Shown: positions 51,624 to 60,541, counted from the stretch's first letter. The stretch is 64,000 nt of DNA from DASPKM01 sp035628135 (GCA_035628135.1 DASPKM010000004.1:186001-250000), one strand, 5' to 3'. The notes: generated by a model not told the origin, from the letters alone. Program-made: numbers and translations.

Positions 51624-52235
51624 TCAGGGCCATAAATGTCCCTCATCGAAAATGAATTCGTTGTCGGTCATAGGCGCCGGGCCCGTAGTAGGTGGAAAAT
51701 AGATTTTATACAAATCAGCATTGGCCATTGCATCCATATAATCGATAATATCCCCCGGGCCTGGATTGGGCACTCCCATTTTCACCATGGTAGGAATAAG
51801 ATAAAAGCCTATCCGGGGCTTGGGGGCCCCTTCAAACTGGGGCTTGCACATCATTGGGTAAATGCCTACTTTCCATTCATACCCCGCTTTTGGCGGATGC
51901 GTTGTAACAAAAGCATTGAACTTGGTAGTGATGTAATGCTGGAACTCGGGAGTATCGTGCAAAATGCCGCGAACCTTTGCCGAAGGATGCCTTGACATGG
52001 CCAGGTAGGCTCCCCTGTCACGGTAACCTTTCATGTTAGGGTGCGCAATGGTGGTATCAACTATCCTCGACCTGAATTTGGGCTGCAATTTGCTATCGTC
52101 GAAGGCTGCGGGCTGCGAAAAAAGATACAATACGGCTGTCGCGATCAAAAGAAAAGAAAGTATCAGGATAATGGTTCTTTGCCGCCTGATAATACTAGTG
52201 TAGTCAGGTTTTTTTTCCTGGATTTGTTCGGTCAT
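51624..52235 (-). CDS. single-pass membrane protein of unknown function
   Basis: A 203-residue protein: a short basic N-terminal part, a membrane helix (TIILILSFLLIATAVLYLF, about residues 23-41) and a globular domain outside. The domain has HPPKAGYEWKVGIYPMM, GAPKPRIGFYLIP and EFIFDEGHLWP. I do not recognise the family. The metallo-hydrolase follows on the same strand after 52 bases. Confidence 0.65.
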   Translation of the reverse strand: MTEQIQEKKPDYTSIIRRQRTIILILSFLLIATAVLYLFSQPAAFDDSKLQPKFRSRIVDTTIAHPNMKGYRDRGAYLAMSRHPSAKVRGILHDTPEFQHYITTKFNAFVTTHPPKAGYEWKVGIYPMMCKPQFEGAPKPRIGFYLIPTMVKMGVPNPGPGDIIDYMDAMANADLYKIYFPPTTGPAPMTDNEFIFDEGHLWP

Positions 52236-52367
52236 GGTTAAGGGTTTTAAAAAATTAAGGCAGAAGATACATTAACTGGGGCAGATTATACCGCGGAAAT
52301 AATTTGTATTCGCTTTGCAGTGTACAGCTAATAAGAGGTAACTTCATTTTGTTTGAACCACCTTTAT

Positions 52368-52766
52368 ATGACCGATACCGAACTCCTTGACAGGTGCCGC
52401 GAATTGATCAGGCAACAGCTCGGCTGGCCACCCGTGCGTGAATGGAACAGCGCATCATTTTCTGAATTAAGCCAAAAAATATTGGAAGCCACCAATGTAG
52501 GATTAAGCACCACCACCTTAAAAAATGCTTTGGAAACTGCCGATGCGCCCAGCCCATTTACCTTGAACACACTGGCCATGTACCTCGGGTATGAGAACTG
52601 GGAGAACTTCAGGACGCGGCAAACAACGATGTTTACCCCACTTTCTGCACTGATGCCACCACAACGTGGGAAGTTAGTAACCTACACGTCATTCTTTGCA
52701 GGAGTAATATTGTTGGGATTGCTGGTGCTGGGCGGATTTGTTTTCATGAAAGGTTGCGCGCCTTAA
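52368..52766 (+). CDS. small membrane protein with N-terminal DNA-binding-like helices
   Basis: A 132-residue protein. The first 90 residues (LSQKILEATNVGLSTTTLKN, then FTLNTLAMYLGYENWENF) resemble a small helical recognition domain seen at the N terminus of several Bacteroidota proteins, with a helix-turn-helix look. A membrane helix (TSFFAGVILLGLLVLGGFVF) ends it. A membrane-bound regulator is a guess. ATG 52368 is chosen over a TTG 15 bases upstream. It overlaps the convergent GyrI-like gene by four bases. Confidence 0.6.
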   Translation: MTDTELLDRCRELIRQQLGWPPVREWNSASFSELSQKILEATNVGLSTTTLKNALETADAPSPFTLNTLAMYLGYENWENFRTRQTTMFTPLSALMPPQRGKLVTYTSFFAGVILLGLLVLGGFVFMKGCAP

Positions 52767-53227
52767 ACTGTATACACCTGCATCAGGATCTCCGTATGTA
52801 TCTCACCGTTTTCAAACGTGCTGACCTGGTAGCCTGCAGCCGATTTTAATTGCACCTGGTGCTCCCTTATATAAGCAAACATCGCGTTGTACCCATTCAT
52901 AATAGTTTTAAAGGGATCGCCTATGACCTTCACCTGCAAAAATCCTCCCTCCAGCTCAAATTTTTCCAGCGAAGATCTTTCGACAGCCGCGCCGGGAACA
53001 GGGAACACTGCGTGAAAACTTCTTAGTTCATCCGGCGATTTTTCGCCGGGGTTATCGTAATAAATGCCCAGGACCTTGTAAGGGATAAAATCGATGTTTT
53101 CGCTTTTGAGAATGTTTTGGACTTCGATAATAAATTGCTGCGTCCGCGAATAATCGCCGGTGAAATGCTTGCCTAATACAACAATGGGTTCTTTGATGTT
53201 GATGGGAGTGACCGGGGAGGTGTTCAT
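52763..53227 (-). CDS. GyrI-like small-molecule-binding domain protein
   Basis: A 154-residue protein of the GyrI-like / AraC effector-binding fold. PIVVLGKHFTGDY begins the first repeat, VLGIYYDNPGEKSPDELRS is the typical middle (YDDPxxxxPxxxR), and FLQVKVIGDP and YNAMFAYIREH follow. Such stand-alone domains bind hydrophobic small molecules or may act as hydrolases. No DNA-binding part is present. Confidence 0.8.
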   Translation of the reverse strand: MNTSPVTPINIKEPIVVLGKHFTGDYSRTQQFIIEVQNILKSENIDFIPYKVLGIYYDNPGEKSPDELRSFHAVFPVPGAAVERSSLEKFELEGGFLQVKVIGDPFKTIMNGYNAMFAYIREHQVQLKSAAGYQVSTFENGEIHTEILMQVYTV

Positions 53228-53253
53228 GTTACAAGTTTTACGCGGCGAATATA

Positions 53254-54192
53254 CTACCTCGTCCTCACCCCACCGACCAATAATCCTTGCGCGGCAAACT
53301 GCGGCAGCATAATATCATCATGACTCACCAACACGGTAACACGTTCCTTCGTCATCAATTCATTGATCCATGCTATCTGCTTGCGAACGGCGTCCGCATC
53401 CTCTCCCACTCTATCGCGTTCGCCGGAAGGCTTTTGTTTTTTCTCTGCAATGCCTTTATAGCTCCAGGTGATATCGCCGGTAAATAAAAATTCCTGGCCA
53501 TTCTGCAACCTGGTATAGATCATGATCTCGCCGCGGGTATGGCCTGGCGCTTTGATGATGACCACGCCCGGCGCCACCGGCAAAATGCTTTCTACGTCTA
53601 CCACCATGTATTGGCGGCTTTTTTCTTCAGTGAGCGCTATTTCCGGCATCTGTGGTTTTTCTATGAGCGAGTTTACCTGTTGGCGGGTGAGGATGGTCTT
53701 GCGGGGGACCGAGCCGGTTGCAGCCGTCCTGATAACACCTGCAACATGGTCTCCATGTTCGTGTGTGACCAATATGAGCTTTGCGTTTTCAACGGCCCTG
53801 CGTATGCTGTCGGCCTTTGCATCGTCGAATGGTTGCGGGCCCTGCTTCTCGAAAAATTTGTGTACGGCCCTGTCCATGCCGGCGTCAACCATTATCCAAC
53901 CGTCGGGATACATTACCTGGAATGCGGTCCTGGCCATTTTGCAGGCATCATCGCTTCCGCCTTCCACTACCTCGCTCCATTTGCGCACGCTTTCCGCATA
54001 CTTCAAATAACCTATAGCAGTAGGCGCAGATCCGGGAATGGCGCTGGCCGCGGCACGCACGCGCTGTAATAGTTCTGCGTTGTATGCAATAGGCTTTTCG
54101 TTGGAGGACGGGGTTGAGCACGACAGCATGGCCGCAATCAGCAAACAACACATCCATGTGCAGGGATTAGAAATTTTTACCATACTAAGCAT
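53254..54192 (-). CDS. MBL-fold metallo-hydrolase lipoprotein (second)
   Basis: A 312-residue exported protein (CCLLIAAMLSC lipobox). The zinc motif THEHGDHVAG and later GHTRGEIMIY, FTGDITWSY and VSHDD complete the site. Distinct from the metallo-hydrolase at 51 kb. Possible starts are 54192 or 54183. Substrate not known; such proteins hydrolyse lactones, phosphodiesters or thioesters. Confidence 0.82.
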   Translation of the reverse strand: MLSMVKISNPCTWMCCLLIAAMLSCSTPSSNEKPIAYNAELLQRVRAAASAIPGSAPTAIGYLKYAESVRKWSEVVEGGSDDACKMARTAFQVMYPDGWIMVDAGMDRAVHKFFEKQGPQPFDDAKADSIRRAVENAKLILVTHEHGDHVAGVIRTAATGSVPRKTILTRQQVNSLIEKPQMPEIALTEEKSRQYMVVDVESILPVAPGVVIIKAPGHTRGEIMIYTRLQNGQEFLFTGDITWSYKGIAEKKQKPSGERDRVGEDADAVRKQIAWINELMTKERVTVLVSHDDIMLPQFAAQGLLVGGVRTR

Positions 54193-54251
54193 TTCCCTGT
54201 AAGCTATGCAATTTTCATGCTCGCGGGCTTCCGTGGTTGTACAACAAGGAT

Positions 54252-54259
54252 TACATTTG
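54252..54259 (+). promoter_or_regulatory. -7 box upstream of the small basic protein
   Basis: TACATTTG fits TAnnTTTG and lies 22 bases before the ATG at 54282. Confidence 0.45.
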
Positions 54260-54281
54260 CAGTAACAAAATTCTTATAACC

Positions 54282-54431
54282 ATGGGATTACCGGTAAACG
54301 ATAAAAATAAAGGCAAAAAAGGAAAGAAAGGCCAGGCCAATGCACAGGGCTCCAAGTTTATAAGCAAACCCACTACCAAGACTTCGTCCACGCAAAGGCC
54401 ACATAAAGCAGGCGGAACAAGAGGAAGCTAA
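54282..54431 (+). CDS. small basic protein of 49 residues
   Basis: A lysine-, threonine- and glycine-rich protein (DKNKGKKGKKGQANAQGSKF, ending RPHKAGGTRGS). It has no membrane helix or signal. The composition fits a disordered nucleic-acid-binding or ribosome-associated peptide, but there is no family I can name. A -7 box is present at the right distance, which supports expression. The frame to 54237 exists, but the ATG 54282 is more natural. Confidence 0.6.
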   Translation: MGLPVNDKNKGKKGKKGQANAQGSKFISKPTTKTSSTQRPHKAGGTRGS

Positions 54432-54454
54432 GGATTGCGGACTATGGATTTCCG

Positions 54455-54853
54455 CTATTGATTAGATGCGGGGAATTTATAGTCTTCCATCGCAACCGGC
54501 ATTCCGAACCTCAAGGTATTACCATCGGGATCATTTACGTAAAACTCCCGCATCCCCCAGGTCTGGTTGATAGGGCCCCGGTGTACAGGTGAATCTGCTT
54601 TTACCACGGGGTTCAAGCCTCTTGCCAGGTATTTGCCCCAGAGGCGGTCGATGTCATGCACCCTTATATTGACGGGATTGCCGAATATGCCATCGCAAAT
54701 CGATAGCTGCAGTTCGGCATTGCCGTTAATGATGGTCACTACCGGGTCGTCGGGGCCCGATCCTGGATACTTTACCTGGAAGTCGAGTATGTGGGTATAG
54801 AACTGCAACGAGCTCCGCATGTTGCTGCAACGTATGATGGGAATGGCTTTCAT
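54455..54853 (-). CDS. VOC (glyoxalase/bleomycin-resistance) superfamily protein
   Basis: A 132-residue VOC-fold protein. IIRCSNMRSSLQFYTHILDF and MREFYVNDPDGNTLRFGMP are the two halves of the fold, with the C-terminal acidic ligand region (DPDGN). It resembles bleomycin-binding or glyoxalase-like proteins. Ten bases separate it from the acyltransferase gene upstream, so they may be cotranscribed. Confidence 0.82.
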   Translation of the reverse strand: MKAIPIIRCSNMRSSLQFYTHILDFQVKYPGSGPDDPVVTIINGNAELQLSICDGIFGNPVNIRVHDIDRLWGKYLARGLNPVVKADSPVHRGPINQTWGMREFYVNDPDGNTLRFGMPVAMEDYKFPASNQ

Positions 54854-54863
54854 AATTTATTTT

Positions 54864-56033
54864 CTACACGTACTTCAACCATTTTTTCTCCGGGTGCGCA
54901 AACTTGTACCGCATATACCAGTTGCATAAAAAGTACAGCAGCGCCACGTCTATTAAAAATACCAGGTATAGCAAAGGCAGGCTCCACCGGTGGTCAGGCA
55001 TCCACGTATACGGGGCGGTGGAATATATTTTCATGGAACCCTCGATGCCCACGATCATATTTACCAGCAAGGCGCTCAGGTGTATCAGCAGTATGTGCGC
55101 CAGGTAATAGAACATCGGCACTTTGCCGAACACGATCAATACTTCTGCAAGCCAACCCCTCGCTTTTTCTGCAAATGGCGTAAGCGCAATCACCGGCCCC
55201 AGCGTCATCAAAAGGTACCATTGCGAAGCAGGGTACTTGCGTTGGTTCAACAATTGAAAAATAAAAGGCGCATCGTTGTCTCCCGGGGGCCGCTGCCAAA
55301 CGGCGATACCTGCGCCTACTAAAAAGATTGCAATGGCGCTCAGTCCTATCCAAAGACAGATCCTGCGGCGCCTTGCCGGCTCCATCGACACGATGGCGCC
55401 AAACGCATAACCCGTCATCATTACACCGATCCAGGGCACCAGCACATATAGTATGGTAAATGCGGGCCATGGCTCCGTTCCTGATGAATAAATGAATTCC
55501 CAAAAACGTCCAAACCAATCGCGTGATGATTCGGGTAAGAGGGCCGGAACCTTGCTGAAGAACTGCTGCAAAAAAATGATGGCCAATCCCCCAATGCCCA
55601 GCGCCATGGGCCTTACCCAAACCAGTGCGGCCATAATGACCATGCACCAGCCGAGCATCCAAATCACGCCCGCCAGCATAAATTGATCAAATGCCAAATT
55701 AAACGTCCAGAAAAACCTGATCAGCGTTAGCTCCAGCACCACCAGCAACAATCCCCGCGTAAGCAGGTACCAGCCCAGCTGCGATTTTTTTTCCAGTTTT
55801 CGCCCGTACAGGAAACCGCTGGTGCCTGCAAAGAAGACGAATGCCGGCGCGCAAAAATGAGTGACCCAACGGGTAAAGAATATGCCCGCCGTATCGCCGC
55901 CCGCAGGCAGGCCCGAATAGACGCGGACATGATCGATGGCCATTAAGACCATCACGGCCCCGCGCAGCAAATCAACAGAACGAATCCGTTGCGTGGAGGC
56001 CTGGTGGTTGGCAGTAAGGGTCGTGGAATGCAT
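54864..56033 (-). CDS. HGSNAT/DUF1624-type membrane acyltransferase
   Basis: A 389-residue polytopic membrane protein with about ten helices. RIRSVDLLRGAVMVLMAIDHVR near the N terminus holds the Asp-Leu-Arg-Gly and Asp-His signature of the heparan-alpha-glucosaminide N-acetyltransferase / DUF1624 family. The family moves acyl groups across membranes; the acceptor here is unknown. ATG 56033 is chosen over one 18 bases upstream. It is divergent from the LytS/LytTR pair. Confidence 0.8.
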   Translation of the reverse strand: MHSTTLTANHQASTQRIRSVDLLRGAVMVLMAIDHVRVYSGLPAGGDTAGIFFTRWVTHFCAPAFVFFAGTSGFLYGRKLEKKSQLGWYLLTRGLLLVVLELTLIRFFWTFNLAFDQFMLAGVIWMLGWCMVIMAALVWVRPMALGIGGLAIIFLQQFFSKVPALLPESSRDWFGRFWEFIYSSGTEPWPAFTILYVLVPWIGVMMTGYAFGAIVSMEPARRRRICLWIGLSAIAIFLVGAGIAVWQRPPGDNDAPFIFQLLNQRKYPASQWYLLMTLGPVIALTPFAEKARGWLAEVLIVFGKVPMFYYLAHILLIHLSALLVNMIVGIEGSMKIYSTAPYTWMPDHRWSLPLLYLVFLIDVALLYFLCNWYMRYKFAHPEKKWLKYV

Positions 56034-56222
56034 GCATTTAGATTGGGCCAAGTACAGTTGCAGGTAAAATATATACTATACTTTTCCTGAAAAAATATTT
56101 ATGATATCCTGCACCAATTCTTACACATCAGGCCTGTATTGCATGAAAAGCCGGACCGGTCAAAATATATTTTAAGAACGCATGGCAGATTGAAATAAAT
56201 TTATAATACCAAACCAACACCC

Positions 56223-57236
56223 TTGCGATCACTGTTTAGAAGAAAATACCTGTTCCACCTGTTCTTCTGGATCACGTACACCATTTTTTTGTTGATGGAT
56301 GCCGACTATTACGTCAAGAAGAAAGGATGGTCGTTCGCGCTCTGGCCGGTATTGATCAATATTACCATCATCGCGCTGCTGACCTATGGCAATATCCTGT
56401 TGCTGATGCCACGGCTGTTGCAAAAAAAGAAATATGTATTATACATCCTGGGCGTACTTGGGTTTATTGCGGCTTATATCTACGGCAGGTCGATCAATCA
56501 ATTGTATTGGGATTCCATAGTATGGCCCGATGAACCAATGGAGATCAGGCACTACATACCGTGGAATGTATTGAACGCCATCTGGCTGCTGCTGATGTCT
56601 TCCCTCTTGTATTACTCACTGCAATGGTCCGACCAGCAGGAGAAGGTCAGGAACATCCAGATCAACCAACTGCAAACCGAACTGAAATACCTGCGCAGCC
56701 AAATGAACCCGCATTTTCTGTTCAACGGCCTCAATACGATCTACGGTAATATCAATATGAAAGATCAAAAGGCGAGAGACATCCTGCTGCAGTTTTCAGA
56801 CCTGCTCCGTTACAACCTGTACGAGGCGGACGTGGATTGGGTGAGCATCGAAAAAGAAGCGGAATACCTGCAGAATTATGTGGCGTTGCAAAGAGCGCGC
56901 AGCGACAGCAACCTGGAAATTCAGCTCGATATTTCCCTTGAAGATAAAAATGCCAGGATCGCGCCATTGCTATTTATTCCTTTTGTGGAAAATGCTTTTA
57001 AGTTCAGCACGCGCGACGACACTACGATCAACTATATCAATATTTCATTAAAGCAAAGCGGCAACCAGGTGGTGTTTGCCTGCAACAATTCATATGACGA
57101 CAATGGGGCGGCCAATGGCGGCATCGGCTATTCCAACGTAAAGCGCAGGCTGGAGCTGTTGTATAAGGACCGCTATACGCTGTTGATCGATAAGGATGAA
57201 AAAAATTATTCTGTACAGTTAACGCTCATTGTATGA
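56223..57236 (+). CDS. LytS-type sensor histidine kinase
   Basis: A 337-residue membrane kinase: four hydrophobic segments in the first 130 residues, a coiled coil (QLQTELKYLRSQ), then the His_kinase block SQMNPHFLFNGLNTIYGNI with H164. The ATP-binding region follows (LFIPFVENAFKFS with the N box, NGGIGYSNVKRRLELLY with the G box). No extracellular sensor domain is visible. The start is TTG 56223, as no ATG fits before the first helix. Its stop overlaps the response regulator start by four bases. Confidence 0.87.
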   Translation: MRSLFRRKYLFHLFFWITYTIFLLMDADYYVKKKGWSFALWPVLINITIIALLTYGNILLLMPRLLQKKKYVLYILGVLGFIAAYIYGRSINQLYWDSIVWPDEPMEIRHYIPWNVLNAIWLLLMSSLLYYSLQWSDQQEKVRNIQINQLQTELKYLRSQMNPHFLFNGLNTIYGNINMKDQKARDILLQFSDLLRYNLYEADVDWVSIEKEAEYLQNYVALQRARSDSNLEIQLDISLEDKNARIAPLLFIPFVENAFKFSTRDDTTINYINISLKQSGNQVVFACNNSYDDNGAANGGIGYSNVKRRLELLYKDRYTLLIDKDEKNYSVQLTLIV

Positions 57237-57946
57237 AAAAGCTGCGTTGCATTATAGCCGACGATGAACCGGTTGCCCGGAAGATACTGAAAGAATTTAT
57301 CGAGCAGGTAGCTTTCCTGGAGCTGGTGGGCGAATTCAGGAATGCCATGCGCACCGAAGCCTTCCTGCAAGAGCATGACGCGGATATTTTATTTCTCGAT
57401 ATCAACATGCCGCGCATAACAGGATTGCAATTCCTGAAAAGAAGCAACATAAGGCCTTTAGTTATTCTTACCACAGCCTATCCCGAGTATGCGCTCGAAG
57501 GGTATGAGCTGGACGTGATCGATTATTTATTAAAGCCGATAGCCTTCGACCGGTTCCTGAAAGCGGTAAAAAAAGCACAGGATTATGCTGTGCTGAAAGA
57601 GCGGAAGGAAGTAGAAGTCTCCAATTCCTTCCTGTTTGTAAAAAGCGAAAAGCGCATTGAGAAGATAGAGCTGGCCGATATACTGTACATCGAAAGCATG
57701 GGCAACTATGTAAACATCTTCACCACGCAGAAAAAGATCGTTGCTTACCTCACGTTGAAAGGCATAGAAAGCAGGTTGCCGTCGGAACAGTTCATTAAAG
57801 TGCACCAGTCTTTTTTAATTCCGCTGGCGCGCATCGAGTTCATCGAAGGCAATCGCATTCAGTTAAAAGATGCCAGCGTCCCTATCGGAAGAAATTACAG
57901 GGACGCTGTTATGAAGCTGGTCGAAGAACGCTTGCTGAAAAGATAA
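57233..57946 (+). CDS. LytTR response regulator
   Basis: A 237-residue regulator: receiver domain (residues 1-120) with CIIADDEP, phospho-acceptor D56 in LFLDINMP and the lysine in LLKPIAF, then a LytTR DNA-binding domain with ADILYIESMGNYVNI and FIKVHQSFLIPL. It pairs with the LytS-type kinase upstream. Targets are not known; the divergent acyltransferase gene or the next genes are candidates. Confidence 0.9.
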   Translation: MKKLRCIIADDEPVARKILKEFIEQVAFLELVGEFRNAMRTEAFLQEHDADILFLDINMPRITGLQFLKRSNIRPLVILTTAYPEYALEGYELDVIDYLLKPIAFDRFLKAVKKAQDYAVLKERKEVEVSNSFLFVKSEKRIEKIELADILYIESMGNYVNIFTTQKKIVAYLTLKGIESRLPSEQFIKVHQSFLIPLARIEFIEGNRIQLKDASVPIGRNYRDAVMKLVEERLLKR

Positions 57947-57947
57947 G

Positions 57948-58418
57948 CTATTGATGAAACTCCGGCATTTGCGATAAATCGAAAGCGCCCTTTCTTAAAT
58001 TGATGCCATACTCCAGGTATGCTTTCAGGCATGCAAGGAAATTGGCCCATCCCTCGGTATTGCGGCGCAGCCAGTTGATGCCTTCTTCGTCGTTGTTGCG
58101 TCCTTTTTCTATGATGGAAACCAGGGTTTCATTGGCGGGCATCGGCTTCAGCGTTATCTCGGTAGTGGTTTCAGTGCCATCAACATCATTCCATGTAAAA
58201 GAGATGAATGTAGGTTCTACTTTCAATACCCGGACGGGGAATTCCATATCTAATTCAGGAAACTTCCATACCAGGCTGGTGTTGCTTTCCATGCGGCCGG
58301 TGCTTTCGGAAATAAAATAACCCGACATTTTCTGCGGATCAACGATTGCTTCAAATACTTCGTGAGGCGGCTTCAATATCTTGATGCTGGCCTTTATCTC
58401 CAGTGGTTGAGTTGCCAT
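57948..58418 (-). CDS. SRPBCC/AHSA1 domain protein
   Basis: A 156-residue protein of the START/Bet v1-like fold, AHSA1 type (IKILKPPHEVFEAIVDPQKM at the start, TFISFTWNDVDGTETTTEITL and NWLRRNTEGWANFLACLKAYLEYG at the end). Such proteins bind small lipophilic molecules or act as stress co-chaperones. Next to, and convergent with, the LytTR regulator. The function is not known. Confidence 0.82.
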   Translation of the reverse strand: MATQPLEIKASIKILKPPHEVFEAIVDPQKMSGYFISESTGRMESNTSLVWKFPELDMEFPVRVLKVEPTFISFTWNDVDGTETTTEITLKPMPANETLVSIIEKGRNNDEEGINWLRRNTEGWANFLACLKAYLEYGINLRKGAFDLSQMPEFHQ

Positions 58419-58448
58419 AACCGTGAATTTTGAAGCATAAAGGTAATA

Positions 58449-59396
58449 CTATTTATGCGCCAGCGCCCCCAGGTACCTTTCCGCATCTAACGCTGCCATA
58501 CAACCGCTTCCCGCGGCCGTTACGGCCTGGCGGTAAATTTTATCCTGCACATCGCCGCAGGCAAATATGCCTTCGATATTGGTGCGCGAAGTGCCAGGCA
58601 CCGTTTTAATATAACCGGCCTCATCCATATCCAGCCAACCCTTGAAAATATCCGAGTTAGGCTGATGTCCTATGGCGACAAAAAACCCGCTGATGGGTAT
58701 ATCCTGCTTCTGCCCGCTCTTGTTGTTCAGCACGCGCACGCCTTCTACTTTGTGCTCGCCGAGAATTTCATCGGTCTCGGTGTTCCAGTATATTTTGATG
58801 TTGGCCGTTTTCTTCACGCGGTCCTGCATCACCTTGCTGGCGCGCATCTGGTCCTTGCGTATGAACATGTGCACATTGGTGGTAAGATTGCTCAGGTACA
58901 AGGCTTCTTCCGCAGCGGTGTCGCCGGCACCCACAATTGCCACTTCTTTTCCCTTGAAGAAAGTACCATCGCAAACGGCGCAGGCGCTTACACCCGATCC
59001 ATTCAACCGCTGTTCGCTTTCCAGTCCCAGCCATTTGGCCGAGGCGCCTGTTGCAATGATCACGGCGTCTGCTTCCAGCAGCTTGGTCTCATCTACCCAT
59101 ACTTTAAAAGGGCGTTGAGAAAAATCGACGCTGGTGGCAATGCCAAAACGAATGTCTGCACCCATCCTGGCGGCTTGCTTTTCAAAATCGATCATCATCT
59201 GGGGGCCCTGCACACCGTCGGCATAACCGGGATAATTTTCTACTTCGGTGGTAATGGTCAGCTGGCCTCCCGGCTGAAGGCCCTGGTATAATACGGGTTT
59301 AAGGTTGGCCCTTGCTGCATAAATGGCCGCCGTATAACCGGCCGGCCCCGAACCTATGATGAGGCAGTGTACTTTTTCCGGACTAAACTCGCTCAT
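58449..59396 (-). CDS. trxB: thioredoxin reductase
   Basis: A 315-residue flavoprotein reducing thioredoxin with NADPH. FAD-binding site IIGSGPAGYTAAIYAARA, redox pair C139-A-V-C142 (SACAVCDG), NADPH-binding site IVGAGDTAAEEALYL and C-terminal FACGDVQDKIYRQAVTAAG. A near-standard bacterial TrxB. A -7 box is at 59464-59471. In bacillithiol-using organisms a TrxB-like protein may also serve as bacillithiol disulfide reductase, but this copy has the normal CxxC. Confidence 0.93.
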   Translation of the reverse strand: MSEFSPEKVHCLIIGSGPAGYTAAIYAARANLKPVLYQGLQPGGQLTITTEVENYPGYADGVQGPQMMIDFEKQAARMGADIRFGIATSVDFSQRPFKVWVDETKLLEADAVIIATGASAKWLGLESEQRLNGSGVSACAVCDGTFFKGKEVAIVGAGDTAAEEALYLSNLTTNVHMFIRKDQMRASKVMQDRVKKTANIKIYWNTETDEILGEHKVEGVRVLNNKSGQKQDIPISGFFVAIGHQPNSDIFKGWLDMDEAGYIKTVPGTSRTNIEGIFACGDVQDKIYRQAVTAAGSGCMAALDAERYLGALAHK

Positions 59397-59463
59397 TTCA
59401 ACTATCAGATTAAATGTTTGATGCTGGTCCCGCCCCCGGATTGCCAGGGGCGTAGACAGTCGT

Positions 59464-59471
59464 CAAAAATA
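59464..59471 (-). promoter_or_regulatory. -7 box of trxB
   Basis: TATTTTTG on the minus strand fits TAnnTTTG, 67 bases before the trxB ATG. The leader holds a G/C-rich hairpin (GCCCCTGGCAATCCGGGGGC). Confidence 0.45.
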
Positions 59472-59537
59472 CGATGGAAACGGGAACAATTGCTGCGCCC
59501 GATAGCGGGCCTGAATTAACTGTGCAAAACCGTATTT

Positions 59538-59609
59538 GGTCATTAGGTCAAAAAGTCATTGGGTCAATACGAATAACAATCTACCCGTTGACTTAATGAC
59601 TAATGACTA
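59538..59609. repeat. inverted GTCATTAGGTCA-type repeat
   Basis: GGTCATTAGGTCAAAAAGTCATTGGGTCAATAC on the left (several GTCATT words) and GTTGACTTAATGACTAATGACTA on the right form an imperfect palindrome. The right arm reaches the stop codon of the DUF4249 gene. Related words fill the gap at 62901-63028. The pair could form a strong stem and act as a terminator. Confidence 0.55.
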
Positions 59610-60488
59610 CTTCGGAATGATGATCGTCTTGTACTGCACCGCGTACCCCCCGAAATAGCCAAGGGCCCCTTTAACATTCCCTAACACTTTGGTAGGCGAT
59701 GAAAATGGATTGCCGATACTGGCATAGCTGAACTCCATGGTCCGCCAGAAATCATACGTGGCCTTATCGATATTCGCAAACTTCAATGTTACCGTATCGC
59801 CGCGGCGGAAGAATGAATATTCTTCAAAATCTATTTCTTCGTTGCGGTCAACGCCGTTCTCCACCTCTACTTCATATGTTGTTCCGTCTATGATCTGGTC
59901 GTCGAACACGGAAGCGGGCGGAGGAAGGAACACGCTGTCGTTAACTTTGGTATAATAGCGAATGTAGTTACCGAAGCCGGGCGGGTCGGTTGCCCTGCTC
60001 ATCACCACTACCTTGGTGGTATCGGGATTGGAAGGTGCGGGCTTCCACCACAAGGAGTCCACCTGCTTTGCCAATGCCGGTATGGTGGTATTGGCGGTAT
60101 AATCCTTTCCATCTATCACAATGCGCAGGCTGTAAGCTTTATTGAACTCGCCCACGAATGCTGTGGGAAGACTGGTGGAATCGATGGAATAATAATACAC
60201 GGTATAGCCGTTCCCCGCAGGCAGAGCATATTCCTTAAGCTTATGCGTAAGCGTCCCATTGGAAACAAACACCTCTGCATTGCGGATGAAGGAAGCAGCG
60301 AGAATATCGGGACTGATCTTGCTGAAATAATCCAGGCTGCGCGATAATATCACCGTCGGTGGCTGGCCATTCTCGATGTATGCTTCCACCACAATGGCAG
60401 TGTCTGCATTGCGTGGCTTGAAGCTGATGCCTTTTTCACAGGCTGTGGCCAGTAACAGTAAGCAACAAAAAACGAGGAAGCGGAACAT
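59607..60488 (-). CDS. DUF4249 family lipoprotein
   Basis: A 293-residue lipoprotein. The signal peptide ends LLLATAC, and EKGISFKPRNADTAIVVEAY then starts the mature part. DUF4249 proteins are Bacteroidota-specific; many sit beside SusC-like receptors, but here no such receptor is adjacent. VEAYIENGQPPTVILSRSLDYF is a family hallmark. A -7 box lies 5 bases before its ATG, and the rpoD terminator is just upstream of that, so its transcription starts independently. Confidence 0.83.
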   Translation of the reverse strand: MFRFLVFCCLLLLATACEKGISFKPRNADTAIVVEAYIENGQPPTVILSRSLDYFSKISPDILAASFIRNAEVFVSNGTLTHKLKEYALPAGNGYTVYYYSIDSTSLPTAFVGEFNKAYSLRIVIDGKDYTANTTIPALAKQVDSLWWKPAPSNPDTTKVVVMSRATDPPGFGNYIRYYTKVNDSVFLPPPASVFDDQIIDGTTYEVEVENGVDRNEEIDFEEYSFFRRGDTVTLKFANIDKATYDFWRTMEFSYASIGNPFSSPTKVLGNVKGALGYFGGYAVQYKTIIIPK

Positions 60489-60493
60489 GGATG

Positions 60494-60501
60494 CAAAGAT
60501 A
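60494..60501 (-). promoter_or_regulatory. -7 box 5 bases before the DUF4249 gene
   Basis: TATCTTTG on the minus strand, exact TAnnTTTG, followed by CATCC and ATG. It is immediately downstream of the rpoD terminator. Confidence 0.55.
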
Positions 60502-60507
60502 GGAGCA

Positions 60508-60535
60508 AATAAAAAACCCTTCCGGAGAAGGGTTT
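60508..60535 (-). terminator. intrinsic terminator of rpoD
   Basis: Stem AAACCCTTC (60514-60522) / GAAGGGTTT (60527-60535), loop CGGA, followed on the minus strand by TTTTTTATTTG. It sits 6 bases after the rpoD stop. Confidence 0.85.
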
Positions 60536-60541
60536 GTATGT

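Noticed and set aside
50747..52235. Including the metallo-hydrolase and the unknown membrane protein in the hydroxyproline cluster
   Set aside because: They are on the same strand and close by, but neither family has a known step in the pathway; the link is only positional.
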